Positions 19,712 to 29,948 of a DNA stretch of 64,000 nucleotides are shown here, piece after piece (positions within the stretch are counted from its first letter, which is position 1; every line of letters starts with the position of its first letter). Made by a program: the position numbers and the translations under genes. The DNA comes from Apodospora peruviana. Its lineage: Eukaryota > Ascomycota > Sordariomycetes > Sordariales > Lasiosphaeriaceae. The notes below the pieces were generated by a model. The model did no database searches. It worked only from the letters and a program-made list of their open reading frames with translations, and was not told the DNA's origin. The stretch covers positions 6,076,001 to 6,140,000 of the forward strand of contig JAUEDM010000002.1 of NCBI GenBank assembly GCA_033439685.1. The letters are read 5' to 3'.

Positions 19712-20786
19712 CTAACAGAACAATCTACGAAACAATGATGGTTTATTGTCTATGGCTGCAACGGAAACGGCCGTAGCGCGTGGTTAGGTGATAACGGTGT
19801 GAAAATAAGGTAAGGAATGAAGGTTTGGTATTGTCAGGAGTCACCAAGCACACGGACCAAGATAAGTAATTTGAAAAGAGTGATTTGGCAAAATATTTTT
19901 GCACTTTAGATTTTTTGCTATCAAAAAAAGAGGGTAGCTATGGGATTTCCGTCTTTCGACACATGCCATCTTGAGCACACACCTCTCTCCTCATCCTTCC
20001 TTTCCATTGCTCTGTTCAATCTAGAGCTAACTGGCATCCAAGGATCCATCTGCATCTCCATCCACCCATCCATCCATTTTCCTCCACTGGGTGTCTTCCT
20101 CCATCAGACAACCCCTTGACTGAGTTTGTCTGTTCCAGTTGCAGTAAGATAAACTCCTCACAGAAAGATATATAGAAATAAGGATTTCATCAATGAGAAG
20201 GAAAAGAAGAAAAAAAACAACGATAATCCAATTCTGTTTCAGTTCCAACCGAAAGCCTCCTCACAGCCCGCTTCAGCTTCGGCCTGCCTGTTTCCAAGCA
20301 AAAACAAAGGCGCAAGCAAAGGGTGATCAACAAGCTTGTTGTCGAAACGAATGGAAGAAGAAGAAAGTTGCGGCCGAGCCTCTGTGGGCATTGTCATCCA
20401 TCCTCCACTGTGGCAGATTCCTCGTCGGGTTTAAAAAGTCATAGAATCAAGGGAAAACACGGTCAAAAAGAGAAACGAAGTTATAATGTTAATAAAATGT
20501 TTCCCAAAATGCAGCTAACACCAAAGCCATGGTAAACAAAAGAGAAGTTGGAAAAAAGACCAGGGGCGCAATCGAACCACTTCCCAGTTTCCAGGTCATC
20601 CCCATCCAAGAATATTTCGTAAAAGCCCGTTCCAGGATAGAGGTCCGAGATGAAGAAGCGCCGCGACTCCATCCCTGGGACTGTCCATCGCGGGGCCGTG
20701 AAGGAAAGACATGGGCATAATCGTAATTAACGTAAGATGTATGTATCCCTATTTCCACCTCCAAATACCAAGTTCCATACAAAGGC
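19712..20786. other. No gene recognised (convergent 3' regions)
   Basis: 1.07 kb between the convergent surface-protein and Gln-rich-protein genes. A CCATC-type simple repeat lies near 20050-20080. A minus-strand frame at 20481-20672 has a protein-like stretch but no start, splice or family support. Confidence 0.4.
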
Positions 20787-22577
20787 CTAGAGAGCCACCT
20801 TGCGCTTCTCGGCGCTCGTGAGGACAAGCATGGCTTTGCGTTGACCCTCCACAACCTCGGTCTTGGCCACCTGACTCTTTTTCTTGAGCAGACTGGCGAA
20901 GCTTCCAGGATCGTTGGAGCTCTCGTTGTCAGAAGAGTTGGTGCTGTCGACGCTGTCCCGGTTGACCTTTTGACGGGAGCTGGGGCGATCGGATCCGATT
21001 GCCCCCCAGCTGCCGGTGCTAGTCCGCGAACTAGGCAGGCTGCATTCAGCATCGTCGTGGTCCACCAAGCTACCGGAGCCACCGCTGCGACCAGACTCGC
21101 TGTCGTTGTCCGTCATGGGCGTCTCTACCATCTCCTCGGTGCTCTCAGAAATAGGACTAATACTACCGGTGCTCCGGGCCTCCTTGCGACGCTCCAATCC
21201 AGCTCGCACAAGGTTGTTGATGGCTGAGCGACGAGTGCGCGTGACAAAGTTCTTGCTGCCGTCGTGCTTCGCGGTCGGCTTGGCTTTGAGTTCGTCCATC
21301 GAGGGCGGATTGCGAGGTTGGCGAACAGGATGCTCTCCGGCTCGTCCTTGTCCTGGGCCGTACCCTGCAGTCATGGGAGTGAGCGGGAATGAAGCGGTCT
21401 TGGGTCCGACAGTCCTTGGCGCCTCCTCAGTGGTGATGGACAATGGGCCCTTGTTGCCGTTAGCAGTCGACGACGACTTCTTATGGCCCCGGCGGAAGGC
21501 GTTGGCGCTCGGTGGCGGCAGGGGAGCCGGGTTCTCGATGGGAGACTCGAAGCGACGAGGCGGAGACGGGTTGCGCGGACCAGCTCGGTGGTCGAGAGGC
21601 GGAGGCGAGACTTGCAAGCGAGGGGTACCCACGCTGGGCTGTTGCATGTTGGCATAGCCGTTGGTGAACTGCTGCGGCTGCTGGTTCATCAATTGCGCGT
21701 TCAACTGGGCCTGGGCTTGGGCCTGGTCCACATAGACCGTCTGCTGGCCCGTGGCCGGGTCGTACATGACATTGTAGACATTGTGCGAAGGTGTGGACGG
21801 GGTCATCATGACCTGAAGGTTCTGAGCTTGAGCCTGCTGGAGGTTCTGCAGGTTCTGAAGATTCTGGAGCTCTTGAAGACGCTGGAGATTCTGGGCTGCC
21901 TGCTGCTGGTAAACATTAGGATACCCCTGCTGCATCATCTGGACCTGGCCATTCAGGTTGATGCCTTGGAATTGTTGAGCGGCAATCTGCAGCGCCTTAA
22001 GCTGCTGCTGCAGCCTCTGCTGCTGTTCGGACAGATACGCATTAGTGTACAGAAGCTGCGCGTGCAAATTGGGATCGATCTGCTCCTGAACATGCTCATC
22101 AAGCTGAAGTTGCGGAGCCAGAATCTGCTCAGCAGTGTATTGCTGCTGCTGAAGTTGTTGTTGTTGGAGCTGCTGCTGATGGTTGAAGCCCATGGCGGAG
22201 TTGTACCCTTGCTGCTGAGCACCTCCGTAACGTGGCAACGACGTCTTAGGACCGTTGTACATGTTGGAACTGTCGTACATGCCCGAGGTGACGGGACCCC
22301 TGTTCCGAGCCTGGGGCGTCATGGCCGACGGGGAGTTGGGACCATTCGCAAAGGTCGAGGCCATCGCCGACTTTGGTGCAGTCCGAAGGCCGGCAAGAAG
22401 ATGGGATCGGCTGGTGCGGGGAGTGGGGACTCCATTGTCTTGGTCGGTCGGCGACTTGATCGAATCGAAAGAGAGGGGCTTGATGCCCTGGCCACCTCTT
22501 CGAGAGGCAAGGCCAGAAGACATGGCCTGGTTATTGAAGGAAGATTGAGCCATGTGCGCGAGGTTTCCCGTGTCCAT
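20787..22577 (-). CDS. Gln-rich low-complexity protein, conserved fungal type, function unknown
   Basis: An intronless frame of 596 residues. The N-terminus has a conserved-looking stretch (GLASRRGGQGIKPLSFDSI, then PTPRTSRSHLLAGLRTAPK). Residues about 130-330 are strongly Gln-rich (QQQLQQQQLQQQQY, repeated NLQNLQNLQNLQQAQAQ), encoded by CAG/CAA runs. A Pro-rich part follows, then a second ordered-looking segment (PSMDELKAKPT, FVTRTRRSAINNLVRAGLERRKE), Ser/Asp-rich acidic text, and a basic end (LKKKSQVAK...SAEKRKVAL). There is no DNA-binding domain or transmembrane helix. The composition fits a regulator, an RNA-associated factor or a prion-like protein, but I cannot name it. The upstream intergenic region is unusually long and pyrimidine-rich on the coding strand, suggesting a long 5' leader. 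Confidence 0.82.
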   Translation of the reverse strand: MDTGNLAHMAQSSFNNQAMSSGLASRRGGQGIKPLSFDSIKSPTDQDNGVPTPRTSRSHLLAGLRTAPKSAMASTFANGPNSPSAMTPQARNRGPVTSGMYDSSNMYNGPKTSLPRYGGAQQQGYNSAMGFNHQQQLQQQQLQQQQYTAEQILAPQLQLDEHVQEQIDPNLHAQLLYTNAYLSEQQQRLQQQLKALQIAAQQFQGINLNGQVQMMQQGYPNVYQQQAAQNLQRLQELQNLQNLQNLQQAQAQNLQVMMTPSTPSHNVYNVMYDPATGQQTVYVDQAQAQAQLNAQLMNQQPQQFTNGYANMQQPSVGTPRLQVSPPPLDHRAGPRNPSPPRRFESPIENPAPLPPPSANAFRRGHKKSSSTANGNKGPLSITTEEAPRTVGPKTASFPLTPMTAGYGPGQGRAGEHPVRQPRNPPSMDELKAKPTAKHDGSKNFVTRTRRSAINNLVRAGLERRKEARSTGSISPISESTEEMVETPMTDNDSESGRSGGSGSLVDHDDAECSLPSSRTSTGSWGAIGSDRPSSRQKVNRDSVDSTNSSDNESSNDPGSFASLLKKKSQVAKTEVVEGQRKAMLVLTSAEKRKVAL

Positions 22578-24500
22578 TTCGAGAGGATGTGTGCTTTGGC
22601 AACCTGCAGTGACGACCAGGATGTTGTAGCGGGCCGATCAGGTGGAATTACAAGTGAATTGTGAAATTGGCGATGTAGAATGGGAGGCGGATGTTGGTGA
22701 TATTAGGAAGGATGTATTGGTGAAGGGGTTGTCGGTAAAGAAGACGTGCTCGAACGTTCGACTTTGCGAGACTGCTCTATATTTTTTGCTCTCTTGGAGG
22801 ACGAGAAAAACGATGAAAGATCCAAATGATACCAGTGCCCCAAAGAGAAGACCAAAGCCGATAGTCAGTGCAAAAAAAGCTGATTGCGAGGAAAACCAAG
22901 CGAACCGGGAATGCGTTGATTCGTATTAACAAACTTGTCGGCGGGGCAGGAAATAAGGATTGTGGGTGCTGAATGAGCGACGCAACGATCAGATGCCAGC
23001 GAAAAGAAGAGGGAAGGAAGAGGACGGGTTTGTCCAAATGCGTCGGCAAGGGAAGGTTGATAAACCGCGGACCGTGGAGCGGGTGGAGAGAAAGACGCAG
23101 CTCGAGCCCAGTGAGTGGCGAGACAACAAACAAGGGTCTGAATCAGGAGACGAAGAGCCAGCGACGATTGATCCGGACGTCCAGAGCTTGGGAAACCGCG
23201 CACCGTCCTTTGTCGTCACGGCAAAGAAGCCGATACAAGCTGGTGTCAACTAGCCCGCTACGCCGCGCAGGCACGGGACTCTTCCTTGTCTTTTCGTGAC
23301 TTCTCCTTTGAACTCGTCCGTCCGTGGGGAGCGACGACTTGGTGGCGTTGGGCGCTGTTCTCGAGGTGAGGTCCGTCAATGGAGCCGTCTTCCAAAAGCG
23401 CTGCTGCCGTTGGCGATTCCTTCTTTGTGTTCCCTCGTACGAGAATCACCGTGCTCTTCGCTGTGACCACTTGCCAGAATGCTGCAGAACCGTTGTCAAT
23501 TACGTATGGGTGCCGGGCGGTGCGGCGGCGATGTTGGAATCGAAAAAGGTCGATCGAGGCGAGATGAAGCCGGGCAATGCGCAGCAGAGAAGTGAGAAAA
23601 AAAGTAGAGTGCAAATAAAATACAAGTATTAAAAAGTTGTTTTTGTGGTGAGCCTTCCAGTACCCAAATTTTATCGATGTGGAGTTTTGCTTTGGTGAAT
23701 TGTGTGTTGCTTGCTGTGATGGCTGTACTGGCGGGTGCCTCGAGAGAATGCGACAGTGGACTTCTGCGTGTTTTTCCGGTTTCTTCTTTTCTCAATCAAT
23801 CAACGACCACGCCGGCGACAAGAACGAGGACGACGACGCCACGAATGGGAAGGGGAAAGGGATCGAGAGGGATGGGGGAAAAAAAGGAAGGGCGGTGTGA
23901 TGGCGATGTCGAGTAAAAGAGAGGAAATGGAAAGGGAGAGCGGAGGAGTCTGGAAGGTGGAAACGAGAGATGGTGCCAGCGAACCAGCGAAGGCCAGCGA
24001 GAGATGGCGGCCGAGACGCGGATTGGCAAAGGGAGACGGGTGGGGCGGCAATGGGACAGAGGAGCAGGAAGCACAATGACTGGTCCATGGCAGCAGGGGG
24101 CAGGGGCATCGGTGGATGCCGCACTCGAGGAGGCGAGGGCTGGGCGGATGGAAAGCCACGGTGATTGAGCGAACGCACTTGCAGCGCTGCACCAGCAGCA
24201 CCACGCTGCACTACAGGGCAGAAATAACGTGAATTGGCGGGCACGCTGGGTGAACGTGGGTTGTTGCCCGATGAGGGCCGCCCCCAGCCAATCACAGAGC
24301 CAAGCGCTTCGAAGGATGCACAATGAGGTAAGCAGTTTTGGAGCGGGGTTACCTGGTCGGGCAGAGAAACATTAACAGCTGCAAGGCAATTACTACGTGC
24401 GTAGCTGTTAGGTCTTACACATTCGAGGCAGTCTTTGAGGCTCGACAGTGACTGCCAGCTCACACCCCCTAAATGGCCCAATCAGGCTAAGAGCTGTGCT
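22578..24500 (-). promoter_or_regulatory. Probable long 5' leader/promoter of the Gln-rich protein gene
   Basis: On the minus strand this region is pyrimidine-rich (CT-rich stretches around 22790-23110 and 23740-24080), which is typical of long 5' untranslated leaders of fungal regulator genes. Many small frames occur in all registers (for example a Pro/Ser-rich 229-codon frame at 23792-24481), as expected for unbiased C-rich text. Transcription start and introns cannot be placed by eye. Confidence 0.35.
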
Positions 24501-27500
24501 CGCTTCTCTAGGAAACAGCCAATGGCGGCGCGTGACCCGAAAATTTGAGCGGTCGCGCGCAAAGTGACTCAAATGCACGACCCTTGCGACTGTTCCATTT
24601 CCCCTGGATGTTTCCTTTCCTGGTTCTCCTGCCTGGCAGGTTGAAGCCCCGAGAGCCTTGAAGAGTTGCATTTTGCATTGGCATCAACTGTCCGGCCGAT
24701 CCCATCAAATCGATCGTCGGCACGACCACACCACAACGTCTAAAAACGGCGAAGAATGCTCGCTTGACAGGCAGTTGCCTGCATTGCTGTCGTTCTTGCT
24801 GACGGGCCCCATCACTGCCAGACGCTGCAAATCGCCGACGACTGGCTCGTCTTTACAGCACAGCACAAAACACCACACAAGGCAGGACATTCAGGAGAAG
24901 GCCCGTCAGCTTCAATTTCCCACAGTTCAAGCAGATGGGCACAAGTCGCTTTGCCAGTGGCGGATTCAGTTCACGGCCATATGGCCTTGCTTGTTTCCTC
25001 GACAGTTAATCCTCTGCGCGGTATAGCATTGACGCCTGGAAAATCTTCCACGATGTGATCCTCCGCGGAACCATGCCCACAAGAGATTCCCGGGACGACA
25101 GGTTGAAATTCGCAAGGCAGACTCCACAGTAGCCCTGCATCACAACGTGGGCTTCGCCAAGGTATGGTCCTGGCATGATCGGAGGCAGATCAAGCCCAGT
25201 GGCAGTGGACAGATCGATCGAGACCACCGTGGCCCTTTTCCCATCTTGATGAAACAAACATTGCTCTCTCACTCACACCCCATGCTGGATTGCTGGATGG
25301 ATGAATTAGACCGATAATGGCAGCCAGATTCCATGACTGAGTGACTACGTCAGGCACCGCACGTCAATGCAAGCACCGTCTAGCCGGAGCTTGAGCTTCG
25401 ATGGCTCCATCGAGTCCAACGGCGCAGTTCCAACTTCCAGGTACGGAGGATTACAGAGTGGGGCAAAGACTGGAGAAGTCAACAAGAAGGAGGAGTCGAA
25501 ATTGTTAGCGCGTAACACCAAAATCCGCGCCTCATTGCTGCGCGACTGAGGTTGTCTTGCATCGACGCGACTCCGCCGTCTGTGGGTGCGTGCTGCCGGG
25601 GCTGAAATCGTCCAAACTTTTGGTCGACACGTCTCATGGATGCGCAACACATCTTGCTGATCTGTCTTGTTGAGACCGGCCAGACAATAAGGTTCGGCAG
25701 CATCAACTGTAATTCAGTGCTGACAAAGTCTCGAGTCCTGGGACCCGTTGCCCCCTTTTCTCACTGACGCACGCACAGCCAAGCCTTTCAGGTCTCTGGG
25801 GAAGAGGTGGTGTCCAACTCTGAGACATCAACCCCCCAGGCCAAAACGGCGACGGGCTCCGTGCACCGGGCTCGCAGCTTGCCCCTGAAGAGTCGCAGAT
25901 GGTTGCATTTCTGCACGCAACCAAGAAGGGGTCCCCTTTCGCGCACCTGCATGTCGACTGCGAACCGAAGTGGCCAGTTCCTCCCTTTCTGTTCGATAGA
26001 GTACAGTAAGCACTCAGGACGATCTCTGGCATCGCTGCTTTGTGCCTGTCTCAGGTAGACGACCAAACACCCGCCAAAGCAGACTCGGGGCGGCGTAAAG
26101 TGCGGAGCAGGACCCTTCCCAATTCCCATGCGGACGGCTCGGAAGTGGGAGAAGTCTTGGGGTACCTTCATTCGCCTGTTGCGAAGCGCGGGTCGCGGCT
26201 TTGGGTCTGTCTCCTTTTTTGGGAACAAAACAAGAGCAAACTCCCGTTCCCCAAGAAGTCCAATTGGAGGGATTCCAATAAGCGTTTGCCGATCTGTTTA
26301 ATGGCTCCCATCGTCCCTCTCTCGCGTCCCGCTTTCTTTAATTTGGATAGCTGGGCACCAATCATGCCCTAGTGCGATGAGAATAAACCAGCATAACCTA
26401 CCGGGAAGGCCAAGACGATCAATGTCTTGCATGATCGGTGAGCAACAAACGCCCTTCTCGAAGCTTTCGTTGGTGGTGACACCACCATCGAGACTGACCG
26501 TGTTGATCATAGCAAAAACAGACCATTATGGAACTTGACTCGCATCTCCTTATTGGCTCTGTCAGCCGACTTGTTCGACTGCAACAGTTCAACTGTCCTC
26601 AACATCGCCGCCACGGCCACGCGCGCACCTTCGCCTCGGCACAGGTAGCTCCAAGCTAGCTTAGCTGCAAGCGACAGCGCTTAATAACTTAGCCATGTCA
26701 CCTCATCCCGCCTACTGAGAAGCTTCACCATTCCCCGCATCCGAGCATTGCAAGAGAAAGCCATCGCTAATCACCAACAAGGCTCGGTCTCGACCGGTCG
26801 ATGGATCGCCACTACCTGTTCCTTCGACGCAGATGGACGACATCAATACCTCACACTCTCACTAGCTTATATATTCGGTAGTCGACGACTCAAGGCCGGA
26901 TTCAAGATCGACAGGGTCAGACGTCGGCAAGCCAGATCGCCCACCGGGCAAGCGCGGCAACGATGTTGCCCACCTTATGACGGATCATATCTCAAAAGAA
27001 ACCTTGCAAAGGTAGGTGACCTGCTATAATAAGAGGCCAAATCCCTCCCCATCATACCAGCCCTGATCTCCGCACAGTCACATTATATGAATCCTCATCT
27101 TCCATGACAATCTCGTTGGCCGTAAACCCCACTCTATCCAGGCCCGAATCTCAACCACCACACCACCAAGACCGCTTCCTCCAGCCATCTCCAAAATACT
27201 ACCGCCGTGCCGTGCCGCAACTACTAGTGACGGACCGACCGCCGGACGGGGTGCTCTGGTACGACTGGCCGAATTTCTTTTCGGGACTTGGGTGCATGCG
27301 AGTGGGAGAGCTTGGGTGGAAGAGGGTGTGGTGGGGGCCGGAAAGCTCTCCCCTCTCGGTCCATCCATCCAACCCCATCACAGCACATACAGTATGCAAG
27401 TGTTGTCATTTTCTATGTGCTTATTTATAGACACACATAGTAGCATCGTAGTCCCGCTACACTGACACTACTAGCACTACCATTATGCATGGTTCTGTTC

Positions 27501-28530
27501 TTGGGGTTTGTGGCTGCCCGACGGTAAATTCGATTGGAAGAGATGTTCGTGATGACCACCATCAAGGGCTGCCTATTACTCGCGCATGGGTTGCATGAGG
27601 ATAACCCCTTTCTTCTTCGTTTATTATCGCGCTTACTTATATGCAACACAATCTAATGTGGCATATGGAGGGTGTCACGTGCATATACGGGTGTAATGGG
27701 TGTCTAATAATATAGGCAACAGCAAAGCAGCACATCAGTGCGTGCGCGGTTCTAACCTCCCTTCACCGTCATCGTGTTGGCTACCTGCATAAGATCCCCG
27801 ATGAGTTTACGGTGACGGAATACGGAATAACAAAGTACTCGTATTTTGGGGTCATCACACATCAACCAAATTGTGGCAGTGGAAGAACGCTGGACAGACA
27901 ACACGAGGCCGTAAATGTTGTAAGCGACTGTCCAAGTAAGTTATTGTGACCGCAGCAGTCAGTACCGGCCTCATTCTGGAATGAGAAGACCACTCTGTTG
28001 ATTGTATTTAGTCGCTGTGGTTGACGCTTTGAGACCGGCTTATGCTAGCTAGACTGATCACGCCACCTGAGTTGAGGAGAGTCTTTCTCAACTTTTCAAG
28101 ACCACCGAACCGTGATAAAGGATGGGAAGGAAAAAAGATCCGTCAGGGTCGTCTTAAGAATTTTCGTGTACCGTCAACCGGGCAGCCCTGAGGATGGGAT
28201 CATTGCAGCCGCTTTGCCTCTATATATGTAGCCTTATTCCGAATCCCCATTGGCCATTGCCATACATACTCGCAGTACCCAGGAATATTGCGGTCCGGGT
28301 CTTAGAAGAATTAATCTACGATGATTCCTCGCATCTAGCAGCACCATAATAGCACTTAAACAAGAGGCAAGACTTCTAATCACATGAAAATATTGTTTAG
28401 TTGAGAGATTTGGTCTTGTTTTGTTGAGCGCAGATGAGACTCTTGTGTATAGAGTTATACATACTATATACGGATTATAGTATTTATTAATGTTCATTCA
28501 AGTAGGTATATAGCATAATTGCCCGTTTCC
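24501..28530. other. Gene-free region
   Basis: No recognisable gene, RNA or element over 4 kb. Frames are short and without motifs. It is upstream of the Gln-rich gene. Confidence 0.35.
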
Positions 28531-28716
28531 TTTTTTTTTTTTTTTTTTTTTCAAAAGATGGAAAAAAAGAAGGCAACTCAGAAAGGGGGAAAAAAAGAAG
28601 GCAACTCAGAAAGGGGGAAAAAAAGAAAAACAAGACACAACCTCGACTTGAGGTAACGACCTCACCAAAAAGCGAAGGTGCATTCGCGGTGACAACCGCT
28701 GTACTACGTTGAAGTA
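28531..28716 (-). mobile_element. SINE-like element: tRNA-like head, 28-bp repeats, poly(A) tail
   Basis: On the minus strand, TAGTACAGCGG (28696-28706) fits the RNA polymerase III A box (TRGYNNAGYGG). CCTCAAGTCGAGG-like text about 45 nt later (28641-28652) is a degenerate B box. Then come a T-rich body with two exact copies of a 28-bp unit (28562-28589 and 28590-28617; core GAAGGCAACTCAGAAAGGGGG on the plus strand) and a terminal run of 21 A (T21 at 28531-28551 on the plus strand). This order is that of a tRNA-derived SINE. No clear flanking duplication is visible. Confidence 0.5.
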
Positions 28717-28762
28717 AAATTTCAAACTTTCAGCTACTTCGCTGGAATGAATTCTTAGTAGT

Positions 28763-28975
28763 TATCACGGCTCAACCTTGTAGTAGCTCTACTATTGATG
28801 TGGTTGCACGACCAACCCAAGGACCCTGGCTCGCAAGTCGCCCTTATATAGGGACTGGTTGGTCCGTGCACAGCACTAGTACCCCACCAAGTTCCTGTGG
28901 TGCCGTCCAGGCCACCACCAGCCTGCCAGAGCACCTGGCAGCTGTCAACGGCTGTCACGGTCTAGTCCCGTGACA
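28763..28975 (-). mobile_element. Solo LTR (213 bp) with 5-bp target-site duplication
   Basis: Read on the minus strand, the segment begins TGTCACGG and ends CCGTGATA, inverted termini with one C-to-T change at the 3' end. It is flanked by identical pentamers (GTAGT on the plus strand at 28758-28762 and 28976-28980). A CTTATATAGGG TATA-like box lies near 28846. A second inverted pair (TGTCACGG/CCGTGACA) lies within its first 25 nt. The size, termini and 5-bp duplication are those of a gypsy/copia LTR left after LTR-LTR recombination. Confidence 0.8.
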
Positions 28976-28980
28976 GTAGT

Positions 28981-29875
28981 GATGGTTATATTCTAGCTTG
29001 AGATGTTGTAAACTTTATTTGTTGCATCAGCTCCGCTCCGGTATCTGTCACCTACTCACAACCAACCCTTTATACATCCTCCAGATCAACTCCCAAGTCT
29101 CGGATCAACCGAACAACCCCAGCCCTCGTCGGTGTGATCTGCTGCTGCTCCGATGCTTGCCATATCGGCACGCAGTTCCCCCTGATCAGCACAAATTGGA
29201 AGTTAGAGGCGGCTGCTGCTGTTACAGCCAGTTTATTATCAACAACTTGACAGTGCAGGCCGGCGGTTAGGAACTTAAGATCGCGTACTTGATTCATATT
29301 ACAGCTGCAGCTGCTGGTCATGAACGCGACTGGAGATCAGTAGAGAGATGAAATATCCATGAACTGTCTGTCGTCTAGTGCCTAGATAAGCTCATTGACA
29401 GAGAGGAGGAGGATCAGTCGTATTAACTCATGTCACGTCCAGACCAAGTTCCCGTTCTTTTCACTGGATCAGTTGATGTGGCATTTGAAGTTGAGAGTGC
29501 AGTTGGTTGGATTGCGATTAGAGCCTTGGAGAAAAGTCAAGTCCTGGCTACTTATATTTAAATTCATTCAAGTGAGATGTGATATGGCTTGGAAACCAGT
29601 AGTCTTTGTTTTCGCGATGGACTCGTGTTATAAGTCCGTCAATTGAGATCACAGGTAACCTATCTCGATTGGGTGCCGCTCCACAAGTACCTCGCTGGTG
29701 AAGACCTACCTGACCTGAAAGACAGATTGGTCACGATAGTAGCAGTTAACTTTTTGATATCTTGAATGCATGTACAAAACCACACTATATGGGATGGATG
29801 TGGAGAGATACAGTGACTGGGACTGACTGTTGTACAGTAGAGTAAGTAAAAACGAACGAAAAGAAAGAAAGGGCC
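28981..29875. other. Gene-free
   Basis: No gene or element recognised between the solo LTR and the tRNA-Arg-like gene. Confidence 0.4.
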
Positions 29876-29948
29876 CGGGCGAGCCCGGAATCGAACCGGG
29901 GTCTCGCGGTCCGAAGACCGCGCTGCTCTACCACTGAACTACTCCCCC
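29876..29948 (-). tRNA. tRNA-Arg-like gene (probable anticodon TCG)
   Basis: On the minus strand, acceptor GGGGGAG/CTCGCCC pairs with one mismatch. The D stem is GTTC/GAGC with loop AGTGGTA, and the T arm CCCGG-TTCGATT-CCGGG is perfect. The anticodon arm CGCGG...CCGCG closes TCTTCGGA, which is eight bases rather than seven, so the total is 73 nt including the discriminator, one more than expected. The only sensible anticodon is TCG (Arg). It may be a functional tRNA with an unusual loop or a slightly degenerate copy. Confidence 0.7.

Noticed and set aside
20481..20672. Minus frame with GTGFYEIFLDGDDLETGKW-like text
   Set aside because: It looks protein-like but has no start, no splice partner and lies in the 3' region of another gene.
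23792..24481. 229-codon minus frame, Pro/Ser-rich
   Set aside because: It overlaps other open frames in the same C-rich stretch. Composition explains it; probably untranslated leader.
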